Source: Dyadobacter luteus (GTDB taxonomy: Bacteria; Bacteroidota; Bacteroidia; Cytophagales; Spirosomataceae). Taken from it: a stretch of DNA of 64,000 nucleotides. The stretch is taken from positions 62,001 to 126,000 of the forward strand of contig NZ_QNUL01000014.1 of assembly GCF_003383615.1 (NCBI RefSeq), given 5' to 3'. Position 1 is the first letter of the stretch; every line of letters starts with the position of its first letter. The notes under the pieces were generated by a model. The model did not search any database. It was given only the letters and a program-made list of their open reading frames with translations, and had not been told where the DNA came from. The position numbers and the translations under genes were made by a program. Below are positions 44,517 through 53,766 of the stretch, in pieces.

Positions 44517-45337
44517 TGATAGAAACAAGACATTTGTTTCCGATTCTTGATGAGAAGCTGATTGAGCTGCTAAGGTCATTGACTGAAGAAGACTGGAATA
44601 AACCGACCGTTGCAAAACTATGGACGGTGAGAGATGTTGCGTCACATTTACTGGACGGAAATATGAGGATGATCTCCCTGTTTCGGGACGGTCATGGGGT
44701 TGTTCCGGATAGACCTATCCATTCGTATCAGGATCTGGTAGCGTTTCTGAACGAACTGAATGCAGATTGGGTACGTGCGACCAAAAGGCTGAGCCCCTCA
44801 CTTCTGACTGACTTATTGGAGACAACCGGCAGGGAATACAGTAGATTAATTCAACAACATAATCCCGATGAAAATGCTGTATTCCCGGTGGCATGGGCAG
44901 GCGAGGATGTTTCCAAAAATTGGTTTCATGTGGCACGTGAGTATACCGAGAAATGGCATCATCAGCAACAGATTCGCCTTGGAACCGGTAAACCCGGAAT
45001 TATGACGAAAGATTTTTATATGCCTTTTATTCATACGCTGTTGCTTGGTTTACCGCACGTTTATCGCGATGTAACCGCACCGCCGGGTACTGCCTTAAAA
45101 ATTACCATATCGGGAGAAGCGGGAGGTGTCTGGTTTTTGGTGCGTGAGGAAAGTGCGTGGAGTTTACAAGCGTCATATTCCTCACTTGTAACAGCTACAA
45201 TCGCCATTCCTGCTGAAATTGCCTGGCAATTGTTTACCAAAGCCGTGCGTCCCGAAGAGCTTGAATCTATCATAATTCTGGATGGAGACAGGCGAATGGC
45301 TGTTCAGGCGCTCACGCTTATTGCTGTGATGGCATGA
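44516..45337 (+). CDS. DinB/maleylpyruvate-isomerase-like protein
   Basis: A 273-residue protein with an N-terminal DinB-like four-helix bundle. LTEEDWNKPTVAKLWTVRDVASHLLDG (about 22-48) contains the usual W-T-V-R-D-V-x-x-H-L signature with a metal-binding His, and REYTEKWHHQQQIR (about 143-156) supplies further His ligands. The C-terminal part (about 185-270) resembles an SCP2-like lobe. Relatives use thiols such as mycothiol or bacillithiol. The ATG overlaps the stop of the NTF2-like gene. Confidence 0.75.
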   Translation: MIETRHLFPILDEKLIELLRSLTEEDWNKPTVAKLWTVRDVASHLLDGNMRMISLFRDGHGVVPDRPIHSYQDLVAFLNELNADWVRATKRLSPSLLTDLLETTGREYSRLIQQHNPDENAVFPVAWAGEDVSKNWFHVAREYTEKWHHQQQIRLGTGKPGIMTKDFYMPFIHTLLLGLPHVYRDVTAPPGTALKITISGEAGGVWFLVREESAWSLQASYSSLVTATIAIPAEIAWQLFTKAVRPEELESIIILDGDRRMAVQALTLIAVMA

Positions 45338-45417
45338 TCGGTAATTTCTTTTCATAAATCAATCCAAACAAATAATTATTCAGTATATCTCTTTGTGAAC
45401 AATCCGGTACACAGAAT

Positions 45418-46137
45418 ATGCTAAAGCTGATAAATGTAATAATCGGAATATTTTTCCTGCTTGCCGCCTGTGCTACTGGCTCTGAACAGCTGGCAATCGC
45501 TCCGGGAAATGAAGTGGATACTTCATCCGGTCAGAATGGAAGTGTCCGATTTTTAGCATTGGGTGACTCCTATACAATCGGCCAAAGTGTTCGTGAAAGT
45601 GAACGTTGGCCGGTTCTGATGGTCGATGACCTGAGACGTGCAGGAAAAAATGTTGCCTCTGCAGAGATTATCGCCCGCACAGGATGGACCACGCGTGATC
45701 TGATCAACAGACTTGAAGGTAATCCGCCCAGTCAAAAGTATGATATTGTATCGCTGCTGATTGGCGTAAACAACCAATACCAGAGAAGAAGTATCGAAGA
45801 ATATGAAACTGACTTTAAGAATCTGCTGGATAAAGCAGCCTCGTATGCGCATGGTGGCAAAAGTAAAGTTTTCGTTCTTTCCATTCCCGACTGGGGAGTG
45901 ACTTCCTATGCCTCCGGAGCCGACAGAAATAAGATTGCAGCAGAAATTGATCAGTTCAATAAGATAGCCAAAGATGAATGTAGCAAACTGGGAATTTCCT
46001 TTATTGATATAACCCCTATTTCCCGTACCGTAGTAAACGACAACAGCCTTCTGGCCACAGACGGGCTTCACTATTCAGGTAAAATGCATCAGCTTTGGGT
46101 TAATGCGAGCTTATCTGTAGTTAAAACAAAACTATAG
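45418..46137 (+). CDS. SGNH/GDSL-family lipoprotein hydrolase
   Basis: A 239-residue esterase-type protein with a lipoprotein signal (LLAAC, Cys18). Block I is LALGDSYTIG with nucleophile S51, block III is LLIGVNNQYQ, and block V is ATDGLHYSGKMHQ with Asp and His. The enzyme would be anchored in a membrane and deacylate sugars or lipids. It is followed by a terminator. Confidence 0.88.
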   Translation: MLKLINVIIGIFFLLAACATGSEQLAIAPGNEVDTSSGQNGSVRFLALGDSYTIGQSVRESERWPVLMVDDLRRAGKNVASAEIIARTGWTTRDLINRLEGNPPSQKYDIVSLLIGVNNQYQRRSIEEYETDFKNLLDKAASYAHGGKSKVFVLSIPDWGVTSYASGADRNKIAAEIDQFNKIAKDECSKLGISFIDITPISRTVVNDNSLLATDGLHYSGKMHQLWVNASLSVVKTKL

Positions 46138-46138
46138 A

Positions 46139-46170
46139 AAAAGCCTCACTACATTGGTAATGAGGCTTTA
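46139..46170 (+). terminator. Terminator after the SGNH hydrolase gene
   Basis: AAGCCTCA (46141-46148) pairs with TGAGGCTT (46161-46168) and is preceded by A and followed by a short T tract. Confidence 0.75.
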
Positions 46171-46448
46171 TGCACTATTATTCCAAAATTCTGTAATCTT
46201 TTAGCTTCCTTAAGCGCCTTTAATATTTGTCACTTCACTTCGAAAAGCGGGTGCTTATTTACTGATGTGTGCATACCGTAACTGTTATCTTAAACCTCTG
46301 CTACCATACAAGTGGGTAGCTCAACAACTGATTTGATGGGTCAAAATTAACTGATACGGAGCGCCGAGTCCAATTAAAATTGGTTATAATTAATAACTAA
46401 AAGTTATTAATTATGATCATTACTGATAATTATCTGTAAGTTTTGGTA
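46171..46448. other. Intergenic region with an AT-rich perfect inverted repeat
   Basis: No gene or RNA is recognisable in this stretch between two convergent genes. It contains ATAATTAATAACT (46386-46398), three bases, then AGTTATTAATTAT (46402-46414), a perfect 13-bp inverted repeat. CCAATTAAAATTGG lies just before it at about 46370-46383. They may be weak terminators for the lipid kinase gene or protein-binding sites. Confidence 0.4.
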
Positions 46449-47366
46449 TCAGGATTCTGAATTAGGAACCATAAATTCAAGCAAGCCAGGCAGCACTTCA
46501 ATGTTAATTGTCACAGGCTTGTCGCTCTTGACACGCTCATCGTCAACGTGAATATCTTTGCCATCTTCCCACTCAATCCGGATATTTTTAGCTTTCAAAG
46601 TGGTAAATGAAAATTCATCTTCGCCGCCACCGTTAATTTGGCTAAGGAGAAATTGTTCAAACTTTTGCTGATGCTCGGCAGGTATCAGTACTATCTCAAA
46701 TTCCCCGTCACCAGGATCCCCATTCGCCAACTGAAGATTCGGACCAATAGAGCGTGTGTTTATCACCTCTATCATAATATACTTACCGGAATGCTCACTT
46801 CCATCTGCTATGATCCTGCATTGTCTCGGCTTGTAGTTTAGTACAACGTCATATAATACCGCCTGAGCTGCTTTCAGCTTTTCATCCACATCCTTGCCCA
46901 ACTCGTCTTCCATCTTTTCCATTACTTTAATAAGCCTGGGAAAAATACCGCATCCGAAAGCTTCCAGGAAAAACATGTCCTTTTCCAAACCGGAAACTTT
47001 TCCAACGTCAAAACTTTTCCTGTTATTCTGTTGCCAGCTTTTGATGATTTCCTCTGCCTTACCTGTTATACCCAGCGTGCCCGCAATATTGTTGGCAGTT
47101 CCGTGAGGTAGCAAAGCAATAGGAAATTGCTTATCAATGAGTCTGCGCTTCACAAGTGCCTTGGCTGCACGTCTAACGGTTCCATCCCCTCCTGCTACGA
47201 TCAAAAAGTCACTTTTGTTTGAAAAATCGTCCCATCCCTCCTGCTTCACAGACTCGTACGTGCATTCAAAACCTTGTTTCTTAATCAATTCCATCAACTC
47301 GCTTTTCGAAAAATCTTTCTCGCCTGCAGTTGGATTGTGTAAAAGGGTCGCTTTTTTCATAATCAT
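46449..47366 (-). CDS. Diacylglycerol-kinase-family lipid kinase
   Basis: A 305-residue kinase of the DAGK/sphingosine-kinase/YegS family. The nucleotide-binding motif is VAGGDGTVRRA (G59-T63), and LLPHGTANNIAGTLGI follows with LHNPTAG at the N-terminus. The C-terminal half is a beta domain (DGKDIHVDDE). Likely substrates are diacylglycerol or related lipids. ATG at 47366 or 47360 both fit. Confidence 0.88.
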   Translation of the reverse strand: MIMKKATLLHNPTAGEKDFSKSELMELIKKQGFECTYESVKQEGWDDFSNKSDFLIVAGGDGTVRRAAKALVKRRLIDKQFPIALLPHGTANNIAGTLGITGKAEEIIKSWQQNNRKSFDVGKVSGLEKDMFFLEAFGCGIFPRLIKVMEKMEDELGKDVDEKLKAAQAVLYDVVLNYKPRQCRIIADGSEHSGKYIMIEVINTRSIGPNLQLANGDPGDGEFEIVLIPAEHQQKFEQFLLSQINGGGEDEFSFTTLKAKNIRIEWEDGKDIHVDDERVKSDKPVTINIEVLPGLLEFMVPNSES

Positions 47367-47448
47367 GTTAAGTGTATAACCAACGATTTTATAAAAAATA
47401 TACCAGGCACAATTTTGTTACGGTTGGCTTCAAACAATTCAAACGCTT

Positions 47449-48186
47449 ATGAAAATTCTGGTAACGAATGACGACGGAATATATAGCCCAGGCATTGCAG
47501 CTCTGGCTAAAATAGCATCCAGATTCGGAGAAGTAAAAATAGTAGCTCCCGATGTTGAACAGTCTTCCATGGGGCATGCTATCACTGCTTCCAGACCATT
47601 GTCTTATAAAAAATCGCCCGTTCATTTCGATGGTATAGATGCTTACCGCGTAAACGGTACGCCTGCCGATTGCGTTGCGCTGGGACAGCATCTTTGGGAT
47701 AAACCGGATGTAGTGCTTTCAGGAATTAACATGGGGCCGAATCTGGGGAATGCGATGTGGCATTCGGGTACACTCGCAGCGGCCAAACAGGCAGTTTTAT
47801 TTGGTTTGAAGGGAATTGCGTTGAGTACTCCGGCTGGTGATATTGAACCTGATTTCGAAAAACTTGATCCTTTTGTTGAAAAAGCCCTGTCGCTGCTGTT
47901 CGAGAATACACACCTCAATCTGGTTAATGTGAATTTTCCGGTAAATCCAAAAGGAGTGCGCTGGACCAGGCAGTCGGTGCGGTTATACGACAACCGGATT
48001 GAGCCGGGACTTGATCCTATGGGCCGTAAGCATTACTGGTTCACCGTCTACCCGCTGGAGCCCGCAGATGAAGGCACAGACAGATGGGCAGTTGAGAACG
48101 ACTTCGTATCCATTACACCACTCCGGCTTGATCTCACCAATGAGGCAGAGCTATTGAAGGCACAGTTGGCTTATCCGATTGTATAG
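47449..48186 (+). CDS. surE: 5'/3'-nucleotidase SurE
   Basis: A 245-residue metal-dependent nucleoside monophosphatase. The signature MKILVTNDDGIYSPGI opens the protein with metal ligands D8/D9. APDVEQSSMGHAIT, YRVNGTPADCV, SGINMGPNLG and YSGTL-type HSGTLAAAKQA match the family throughout. It is divergent from the lipid kinase gene and followed by a strong terminator. Confidence 0.95.
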   Translation: MKILVTNDDGIYSPGIAALAKIASRFGEVKIVAPDVEQSSMGHAITASRPLSYKKSPVHFDGIDAYRVNGTPADCVALGQHLWDKPDVVLSGINMGPNLGNAMWHSGTLAAAKQAVLFGLKGIALSTPAGDIEPDFEKLDPFVEKALSLLFENTHLNLVNVNFPVNPKGVRWTRQSVRLYDNRIEPGLDPMGRKHYWFTVYPLEPADEGTDRWAVENDFVSITPLRLDLTNEAELLKAQLAYPIV

Positions 48187-48207
48187 AAATAAAAAAATAA
48201 TATATAT

Positions 48208-48250
48208 AAATCCGCCATGCTCTCAGTCAGTTGAGCATGGCGGATTTCTT
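48208..48250 (+). terminator. Terminator after surE
   Basis: A perfect 15-bp stem (48208-48222 with 48233-48247) around a 10-nt loop, followed by CTTTTT. Confidence 0.85.
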
Positions 48251-48366
48251 TTTGGCTGATTTGCCGGATATCATTAAGGGGTAGAACCATTAAATTGCAG
48301 TCTTATTGCCAAAGATCATATTAACATCCTATTCCTTTACGTGAAGTAGTATACTTCGTTTTCATT

Positions 48367-49665
48367 ATGAAAGAAAATAATACCGGCAATTATCGTTGGG
48401 TGGTGTGCGGTCTGCTCTTCTTCGCAACCACTATTAATTACGTCGACAGACAAATCCTCGGTTATCTGAAACCTACTCTTGAAGTGGAGTTCAACTGGAC
48501 AGAAACAGACTATGCCAATATCGTAATGGTATTTGCTGCATGTTATGCTTTCGGTTATGTGATCTTCGGAAACTTTATTGACCGTATCGGTTCAAAATTA
48601 GGTTATACCATATCCATTGTCATCTGGAGCATTGCCGCCATAGCCCACGCATTTGTAAAAAGCACATTCGGCTTTGGTGCTGTGAGAGCGATACTTGGTC
48701 TTGGTGAGGCGGGTAACTTTCCGGCAGCAGTAAAAGCTACGGCAGAATGGTTCCCTAAAAAAGAGCGCGCATTGGCAACAGGTATATTCAATTCCGGTAC
48801 AAGTATAGGAGCCGTAGCTGCACCTATTTTGGTACCCTGGTTATTGGGTACTTACGGATGGCAGGAAGCGTTTATAATTACTGGTGCACTCGGTTTTATC
48901 TGGCTCGTATTCTGGATTCTTTTTTATGAAATACCTTCCAGAAGCAAGAGAGTATCTGCAGAGGAGTATGCATATATCCACAGTGACAATGAAGCTGTGA
49001 CAGAGGGAGTTCAAAAGCCGATTAAATGGGCTGAGCTTTTAGGACTGAAACAAACATGGGTATTTATCATTGGTAAATTACTTACAGACCCTATCTGGTG
49101 GTTCTTCCTTTTCTGGTTGCCTGCCTACTTTGCTACCACTTTCTCACTCGATCTGAAAAAGCCAAGTATACACCTTGTTATCGTTTATACCGCAACGACT
49201 TTTGGCAGTATTGGTGGCGGATGGTTATCATCTTATCTGATCAAAAAAGGTTGGGCTCCATTGAAAGCCAGAAAAACCACTTTATTGATCGTAGCATTTG
49301 TTGTATTACCGATCGTACTTGCCAAGTTTGCTACCAACGTGTGGGTGGCAGTTGGGATTATAAGTATTGCCGCTGCTGCTCACCAGGCATGGAGCTCTAA
49401 TATCTTTACAATAGTTTCTGACATGTTCCCTAAAAGGGCGGTCAGTTCTGTAGTAGGAATCGGGGGGATGGCGGGATCACTTGGTTCTACTTTCTTCCCG
49501 CTTCTTGTAGGGGCGCTTTTAGATTATTATAAAGGTCTTGGCAATATTGGCGCAGGTTATAACATTCTTTTCGTTATATGCGGACTAGCCTATATTCTTG
49601 CATGGCTTATTATTAATTATCTGACCAACAGCATGAAACCGATAGAGGAATCGCTCGGAGAATAA
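48367..49665 (+). CDS. MFS transporter, anion:cation symporter (ExuT/hexuronate-like)
   Basis: A 432-residue twelve-helix transporter. TTINYVDRQILGYL (helix 1) and VRAILGLGEAGNFPAAVKATAEWFPKKERALATG are the signature of the anion:cation symporter family that includes hexuronate and galactarate carriers, with STSIGAVAAPILVPWL-like helix 5 following (NSGTSIGAVAAP). It would import a sugar acid with protons. It precedes a haem-binding lipoprotein gene by 66 bp, which may oxidise a related sugar in the periplasm. Confidence 0.88.
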   Translation: MKENNTGNYRWVVCGLLFFATTINYVDRQILGYLKPTLEVEFNWTETDYANIVMVFAACYAFGYVIFGNFIDRIGSKLGYTISIVIWSIAAIAHAFVKSTFGFGAVRAILGLGEAGNFPAAVKATAEWFPKKERALATGIFNSGTSIGAVAAPILVPWLLGTYGWQEAFIITGALGFIWLVFWILFYEIPSRSKRVSAEEYAYIHSDNEAVTEGVQKPIKWAELLGLKQTWVFIIGKLLTDPIWWFFLFWLPAYFATTFSLDLKKPSIHLVIVYTATTFGSIGGGWLSSYLIKKGWAPLKARKTTLLIVAFVVLPIVLAKFATNVWVAVGIISIAAAAHQAWSSNIFTIVSDMFPKRAVSSVVGIGGMAGSLGSTFFPLLVGALLDYYKGLGNIGAGYNILFVICGLAYILAWLIINYLTNSMKPIEESLGE

Positions 49666-49730
49666 AATTTAAACTCATTCACCATGAGGGTCTGTAACAT
49701 CAGATCGCTAACAGAAGCATAATTAACCAG

Positions 49731-52043
49731 ATGAAAAAGTACCAATATCCCTTTCTGATTGTCGGATTTTCGACATTACTCATCTACTGCACTGCCAATA
49801 AGCAATCTGGTAGCGGGCAAAATACCAGTGTTGTCAAAACAGAAGAAGTTAAACCTATCGACTTTAGTAAATCACCTTTTGTAGCTCCTGAAGCAACCAT
49901 TAGTAAAATGGTTGTTGAAGATGGTTTCGAGGTGAAGCTGGTAGCTGCCGAACCTTTGGTAAGTGCGCCTGTTGCTATGCTTTTTGATGATAAAGCCAGA
50001 ATGTGGGTCGTGGAGATGATTGGCTATATGCCGGATACCATCGGAACGGGCGAAGATATTCCCAATGGAAAAATTGTAATTCTTGAAGACAAAAACAAGG
50101 ATGGTGTTTACGATGACCGCAAGGTTTTCCTTGACTCATTGGTTCTTCCAAGAGCCATTTGCCTGATTGACAACGGTATTCTTGTAGCGGAGCCAACCAA
50201 TTTGTGGTTCTACGAAATACAGGGCGATAAGCCTGTCAAAAAAACATTGGTTGATGATCAGTATGCTGTGGGTGGAAATGTAGAACACCAACCTAACGGT
50301 TTGCTTCGTGCCATGGACAACTGGATCTACAATGCAAAGTCTGACAAAAGATACCGCAAGATCAAGGACAAATGGGTTGTAGAACACACGCACTTCAGAG
50401 GCCAGTGGGGAATTACGCAGGATAATTACGGACGGGTTTATTACAACAATAATTCGCAGAATTTACTGGGTGACTATTTTTCACCTGGTTTTGGGGCATC
50501 GAACAAAAATCAGAGAGGCGTTGCCGGATATAATGAAAAGTCTGTGGCCAATAACAAGGTATATCCTATTCGCCCGACGCCAGGTGTGAACCGTGGGTAT
50601 ATGAAAAATGTACTCGACGACAGTCTGAGATTGAATGAGTTTACAGCCGCAGCAGCGCCGGTCATTTACAGAGGTGATTTATTTGGAAAAGAGTATGAGT
50701 GGAACGCCTTTGTTCCGGAGCCATCGGCCAATTTGATTAAGCGTAACATTCTGAAAGAAAGTGGTTATGTAACCAAAGGCGAGCAAGCTTATAAGGGAAA
50801 GGAATTTCTGGCAAGCACGGATGAACGTTTCCGTCCTGTTACTTTAACAAATGCTCCTGACGGATCCATGTATATTCTGGATATGTACAGGGGAATCATT
50901 CAGCATAAAACGTATCTGACTCCGTATCTGAAAGACCAGATCGGCAAACGGGAACTAACCCAGCCTCTGGCAAGCGGAAGAATTTACAAGGTGGTGCCCA
51001 AAAACAAGAAGACCGAGAATGTGATCTTGCAGAATAATCCTGAACAACTGGTTAAACTGTTGGGCCACGCCAACGGATGGGTACGCGACAAAGCACAGCA
51101 AAAATTGATTGACACGAAGTCGACACAAGCCATACCACTGTTGCGCTCTGCGATTGAGCAAAAAGAAAATCCATTGTTTGCACTTCATGCGCTATGGACT
51201 TTAGAAGGATTAGAGGCTTTAAAAACGGAAGAGGTATTGGCCTTTATCAATAATGCGGCCTGGGTGTATAAAATGCAGGGGTTAACAGCTGTTCCAGCAG
51301 TGATCTCCAAAGATAATTATGCGAGGTTTTCCAATGCACTTGATCTGTTAATTGCATCGGGTGATACCTTGGCGGCGCCATATGTCGCGTTCCTTGCTCC
51401 GTCCATCAAGCCATTCGACAGCGCTGCTTCAACAAATCTTTTAAAAAAATTAGCATTAGCTTACCCTGACAACAGATATGTAGCGGATGCTATTGTGAGC
51501 AATCTTCAGGATGAAGAAGAGCCATTCCTAACGAGTCTGACGAGCTCATTCAAAACCAAAGATCCGATGGTGGCAAAGCAACTCCAAAAAGCGATTGCGA
51601 ATGCCAAGAGTGCCGCGGCTAACCGCAATCCGGAGATTTTGAAAAAACAATTTCCTAAAGGTGAAGCACTTTTCACTTCCATTTGCCAGACTTGCCATGG
51701 TATAGACGGTAATGGAGTAAAATCACTTGGTCCTCCTTTAAATCAATCAGAATGGGTAACAGGAAGTCGTGAAAAATTAATTTCAATTGTTTTGTTTGGC
51801 CTAACCGGCCCTGTTAAAGTGAACGGTCATGTGTACCAGGCGCCAGAGATTAGTGGGGATATGCCGGGAATCGGATATGATCCCGATATGCAAAGTGAAG
51901 ATATCGCTCAGTTGTTGAGTTACATCCGCAAATCATGGAGAAATAACTCAGATCAGGTTTCGACAGATGAGGTTGCCAGGGTGAGAAAAAAACTAACAGG
52001 ACGTCAGAAGGCATTTACTGAAGCAGAATTGAACGGGATTTGA
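49731..52043 (+). CDS. Secreted PVC-type haem-binding dehydrogenase-like protein
   Basis: A 770-residue exported protein. The N-terminal signal ends at LLIYCTAN, with Cys20 as a possible but unusual lipidation site (Tyr at -1). Residues about 60-430 form a beta-propeller resembling membrane-bound sugar dehydrogenases (FEVKLVAAEPLVSAPVAM, APDGSMYILDMYRG). Residues about 440-600 are HEAT-like helices. The C-terminus is a cytochrome c domain with the haem motif CQTCH (C652-H656) and a distal Met region (GDMPGIGYDPDM). It probably oxidises a sugar or polyol in the periplasm and passes electrons to the haem. The upstream hexuronate-type transporter supports a sugar-acid link. Confidence 0.82.
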   Translation: MKKYQYPFLIVGFSTLLIYCTANKQSGSGQNTSVVKTEEVKPIDFSKSPFVAPEATISKMVVEDGFEVKLVAAEPLVSAPVAMLFDDKARMWVVEMIGYMPDTIGTGEDIPNGKIVILEDKNKDGVYDDRKVFLDSLVLPRAICLIDNGILVAEPTNLWFYEIQGDKPVKKTLVDDQYAVGGNVEHQPNGLLRAMDNWIYNAKSDKRYRKIKDKWVVEHTHFRGQWGITQDNYGRVYYNNNSQNLLGDYFSPGFGASNKNQRGVAGYNEKSVANNKVYPIRPTPGVNRGYMKNVLDDSLRLNEFTAAAAPVIYRGDLFGKEYEWNAFVPEPSANLIKRNILKESGYVTKGEQAYKGKEFLASTDERFRPVTLTNAPDGSMYILDMYRGIIQHKTYLTPYLKDQIGKRELTQPLASGRIYKVVPKNKKTENVILQNNPEQLVKLLGHANGWVRDKAQQKLIDTKSTQAIPLLRSAIEQKENPLFALHALWTLEGLEALKTEEVLAFINNAAWVYKMQGLTAVPAVISKDNYARFSNALDLLIASGDTLAAPYVAFLAPSIKPFDSAASTNLLKKLALAYPDNRYVADAIVSNLQDEEEPFLTSLTSSFKTKDPMVAKQLQKAIANAKSAAANRNPEILKKQFPKGEALFTSICQTCHGIDGNGVKSLGPPLNQSEWVTGSREKLISIVLFGLTGPVKVNGHVYQAPEISGDMPGIGYDPDMQSEDIAQLLSYIRKSWRNNSDQVSTDEVARVRKKLTGRQKAFTEAELNGI

Positions 52044-52068
52044 GTAAATTTAGCTTACTGACATTTGA

Positions 52069-52107
52069 AAATCGCAGTGAGTCTTATCTCGCTGCGATTT
52101 ATTTTTA
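52069..52107 (+). terminator. Terminator after the haem-binding protein gene
   Basis: Stem 52069-52081 with 52088-52100 (13 bp, one wobble), 6-nt loop, then ATTTTTA. Confidence 0.8.
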
Positions 52108-52115
52108 AATATACT

Positions 52116-52133
52116 TGTCTCAGATTTGAGACA
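52116..52133. promoter_or_regulatory. Operator palindrome upstream of the TetR gene
   Basis: TGTCTCA-GATT-TGAGACA is a perfect 7-bp inverted repeat with a 4-bp centre, 16 bp before the TetR ATG. The same arms occur again at 52719-52736 before the next gene. Confidence 0.75.
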
Positions 52134-52149
52134 TTCCTACATTTGTCAA

Positions 52150-52701
52150 ATGATACAGGATACCAGACATGCTCTTGTTGAAGCTGCGATTATTGTCTTC
52201 AATGAAGATTTCTCTGCCGCGCTAGAAAAAGTGGCAGAACGGGCCGGCACGACCAGACGAACCCTGCATCGTTATTTCCGGGACAGAAAGGAGCTAATGA
52301 TCGAATGTGAAGCGGAAATGCAAAAAGCTTGTCGTATTGCAAACGAATCGGCTTACCAATTGAGTGAGGAGCCGATAGAAAGATTAGAAAACATGTTCAA
52401 TGCCGGATTGGAATGCGGTGTAAAAAGCGCATTTCTTAGAAAACTCCATCATCAATACGGGCATGAGCACAAGACTCACTCGAAAACTTGCAAGGAATAC
52501 GATCAGACCACATCGCTTTGGCGGATTCACATGGTATCATTGCGCGAAAAGGGTTTGATTAACAAAGAATTAAGCATGTGCTGGATCGATTCTTTTTTCT
52601 ACAGCATTGTGGAAGCCACCACAAACATGAATGGCGGTGACGATAAACAAAAGCTTCATCAGTTGGCATGGTATTCATTCAGTAAGGGAATAGGCTTGTA
52701 A
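52150..52701 (+). CDS. TetR/AcrR-family repressor
   Basis: A 183-residue regulator with an N-terminal helix-turn-helix (ALEKVAERAGTTRRTLHRYFRDRKEL, about 17-42) and a helical ligand-binding C-terminal domain. I choose the ATG at 52150, because the longer frame begins at a TTG inside the operator. Two copies of an 18-bp palindrome, one before this gene and one before the flavoprotein gene, are the natural binding sites, so the protein probably represses both. The effector is unknown but may be a compound handled by the flavoprotein. Confidence 0.88.
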   Translation: MIQDTRHALVEAAIIVFNEDFSAALEKVAERAGTTRRTLHRYFRDRKELMIECEAEMQKACRIANESAYQLSEEPIERLENMFNAGLECGVKSAFLRKLHHQYGHEHKTHSKTCKEYDQTTSLWRIHMVSLREKGLINKELSMCWIDSFFYSIVEATTNMNGGDDKQKLHQLAWYSFSKGIGL

Positions 52702-52718
52702 ATTTTTTTGACCACCCA

Positions 52719-52736
52719 TGTCTCACTTTTGAGACA
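52719..52736. promoter_or_regulatory. Second operator palindrome, upstream of the flavoprotein gene
   Basis: TGTCTCA-CTTT-TGAGACA has the same 7-bp arms and 4-bp spacing as the site at 52116-52133. It ends 13 bp before the ATG at 52750. Confidence 0.75.
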
Positions 52737-52749
52737 TATAGTAAACCAA

Positions 52750-53661
52750 ATGAAAATGATAGAAAATAAAAAATGGGATGTAGTGATAGTCGGTGGAAGC
52801 TATGCAGGCCTGGCAGCAGGGATGTCACTGGGACGCGCTATCAGAAATGTATTGATCATAGATGCTGGTAAACCCTGTAATGCGCAAACGCCACATTCAC
52901 ATAACTTCTTAACAAGAGATGGAAATACTCCGGCAGAATTGGCATCAATCGCGAGAGAACAGGTTTTGGCCTACCCTACAGTGCAGCTATTCAACGGAAC
53001 TGCAATAGCTGTGAGTGGAAGTAATGGCGAGTTCATCGTTGAAACCAACGATGGGCAGCAATTTGAAACCAGAAAGATATTGTTTGCAACCGGCGTAAGG
53101 GATCTTCTTCCCGAAGTTCTGGGAGTACGTGAGTGCTGGGGCATCAGCGTGATCCACTGTCCCTATTGCCATGGTTACGAAGTTAGAAATGAGAAAACAG
53201 GAATCTGGATAAATGGCTCTGCAACACTTGAATTTGGCACATTAATCAGAAACTGGACACCTGAGCTCACTATCCTTACCAATGGTGAAACAACTTTTGA
53301 TAGTGACACTTCGCAAAAACTAAATCAAATGGGTATCACAGTCAATCAGGCTCGGATTCAGCAGGTAATCCATACGAATGGATACCTGAGTGAAGTCAGA
53401 TTTGAAGATGGCAGTAGCCTTGCGCTTAAGGCACTCTATGCAAGATTTCCATTTGAACAGCATTGCGACATTCCCGCAAAATTGGGCTGCGAAATAACAG
53501 AACACGGTTATATCTCAACAGATCACTTCAGGAAAACGAACATAGAGGGGATCTATGCGGCGGGAGACAATACTGTAATGATGCGCTCAGTTGCCAATGC
53601 CGTAGCCGCAGGAAGTATGGCCGGAGCTATTATCAACAAGGAGCTCCTGGATGTACTTTGA
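52750..53661 (+). CDS. Thioredoxin-reductase-like FAD/NAD(P) oxidoreductase
   Basis: A 303-residue flavoprotein of the low-molecular-weight thioredoxin-reductase fold. FAD-binding motif VVIVGGSYAGLAAG is near residue 10, and the C-terminal FAD motif is GIYAAGDNT. A redox-active pair is C137-P-Y-C140 in HCPYCHGYE. This CxxCHGYE form resembles dithiol oxidases such as GliT and DepH more than the CATC of classical TrxB. The ATG at 52750 is preferred, since the longer frame runs through the operator. It follows the TetR gene by 48 bp and is probably repressed by it. The thiol substrate is unknown. Confidence 0.85.
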   Translation: MKMIENKKWDVVIVGGSYAGLAAGMSLGRAIRNVLIIDAGKPCNAQTPHSHNFLTRDGNTPAELASIAREQVLAYPTVQLFNGTAIAVSGSNGEFIVETNDGQQFETRKILFATGVRDLLPEVLGVRECWGISVIHCPYCHGYEVRNEKTGIWINGSATLEFGTLIRNWTPELTILTNGETTFDSDTSQKLNQMGITVNQARIQQVIHTNGYLSEVRFEDGSSLALKALYARFPFEQHCDIPAKLGCEITEHGYISTDHFRKTNIEGIYAAGDNTVMMRSVANAVAAGSMAGAIINKELLDVL

Positions 53662-53766
53662 TTCCTTTGGCAGGAAACATTGTCAGATAAAAGCTGAATC
53701 TTACAAAGCAAACCAGTAATTTTGGGCTTTGTTTAATCGGACTGTATAGTCCCGGATTTTCCTTTC

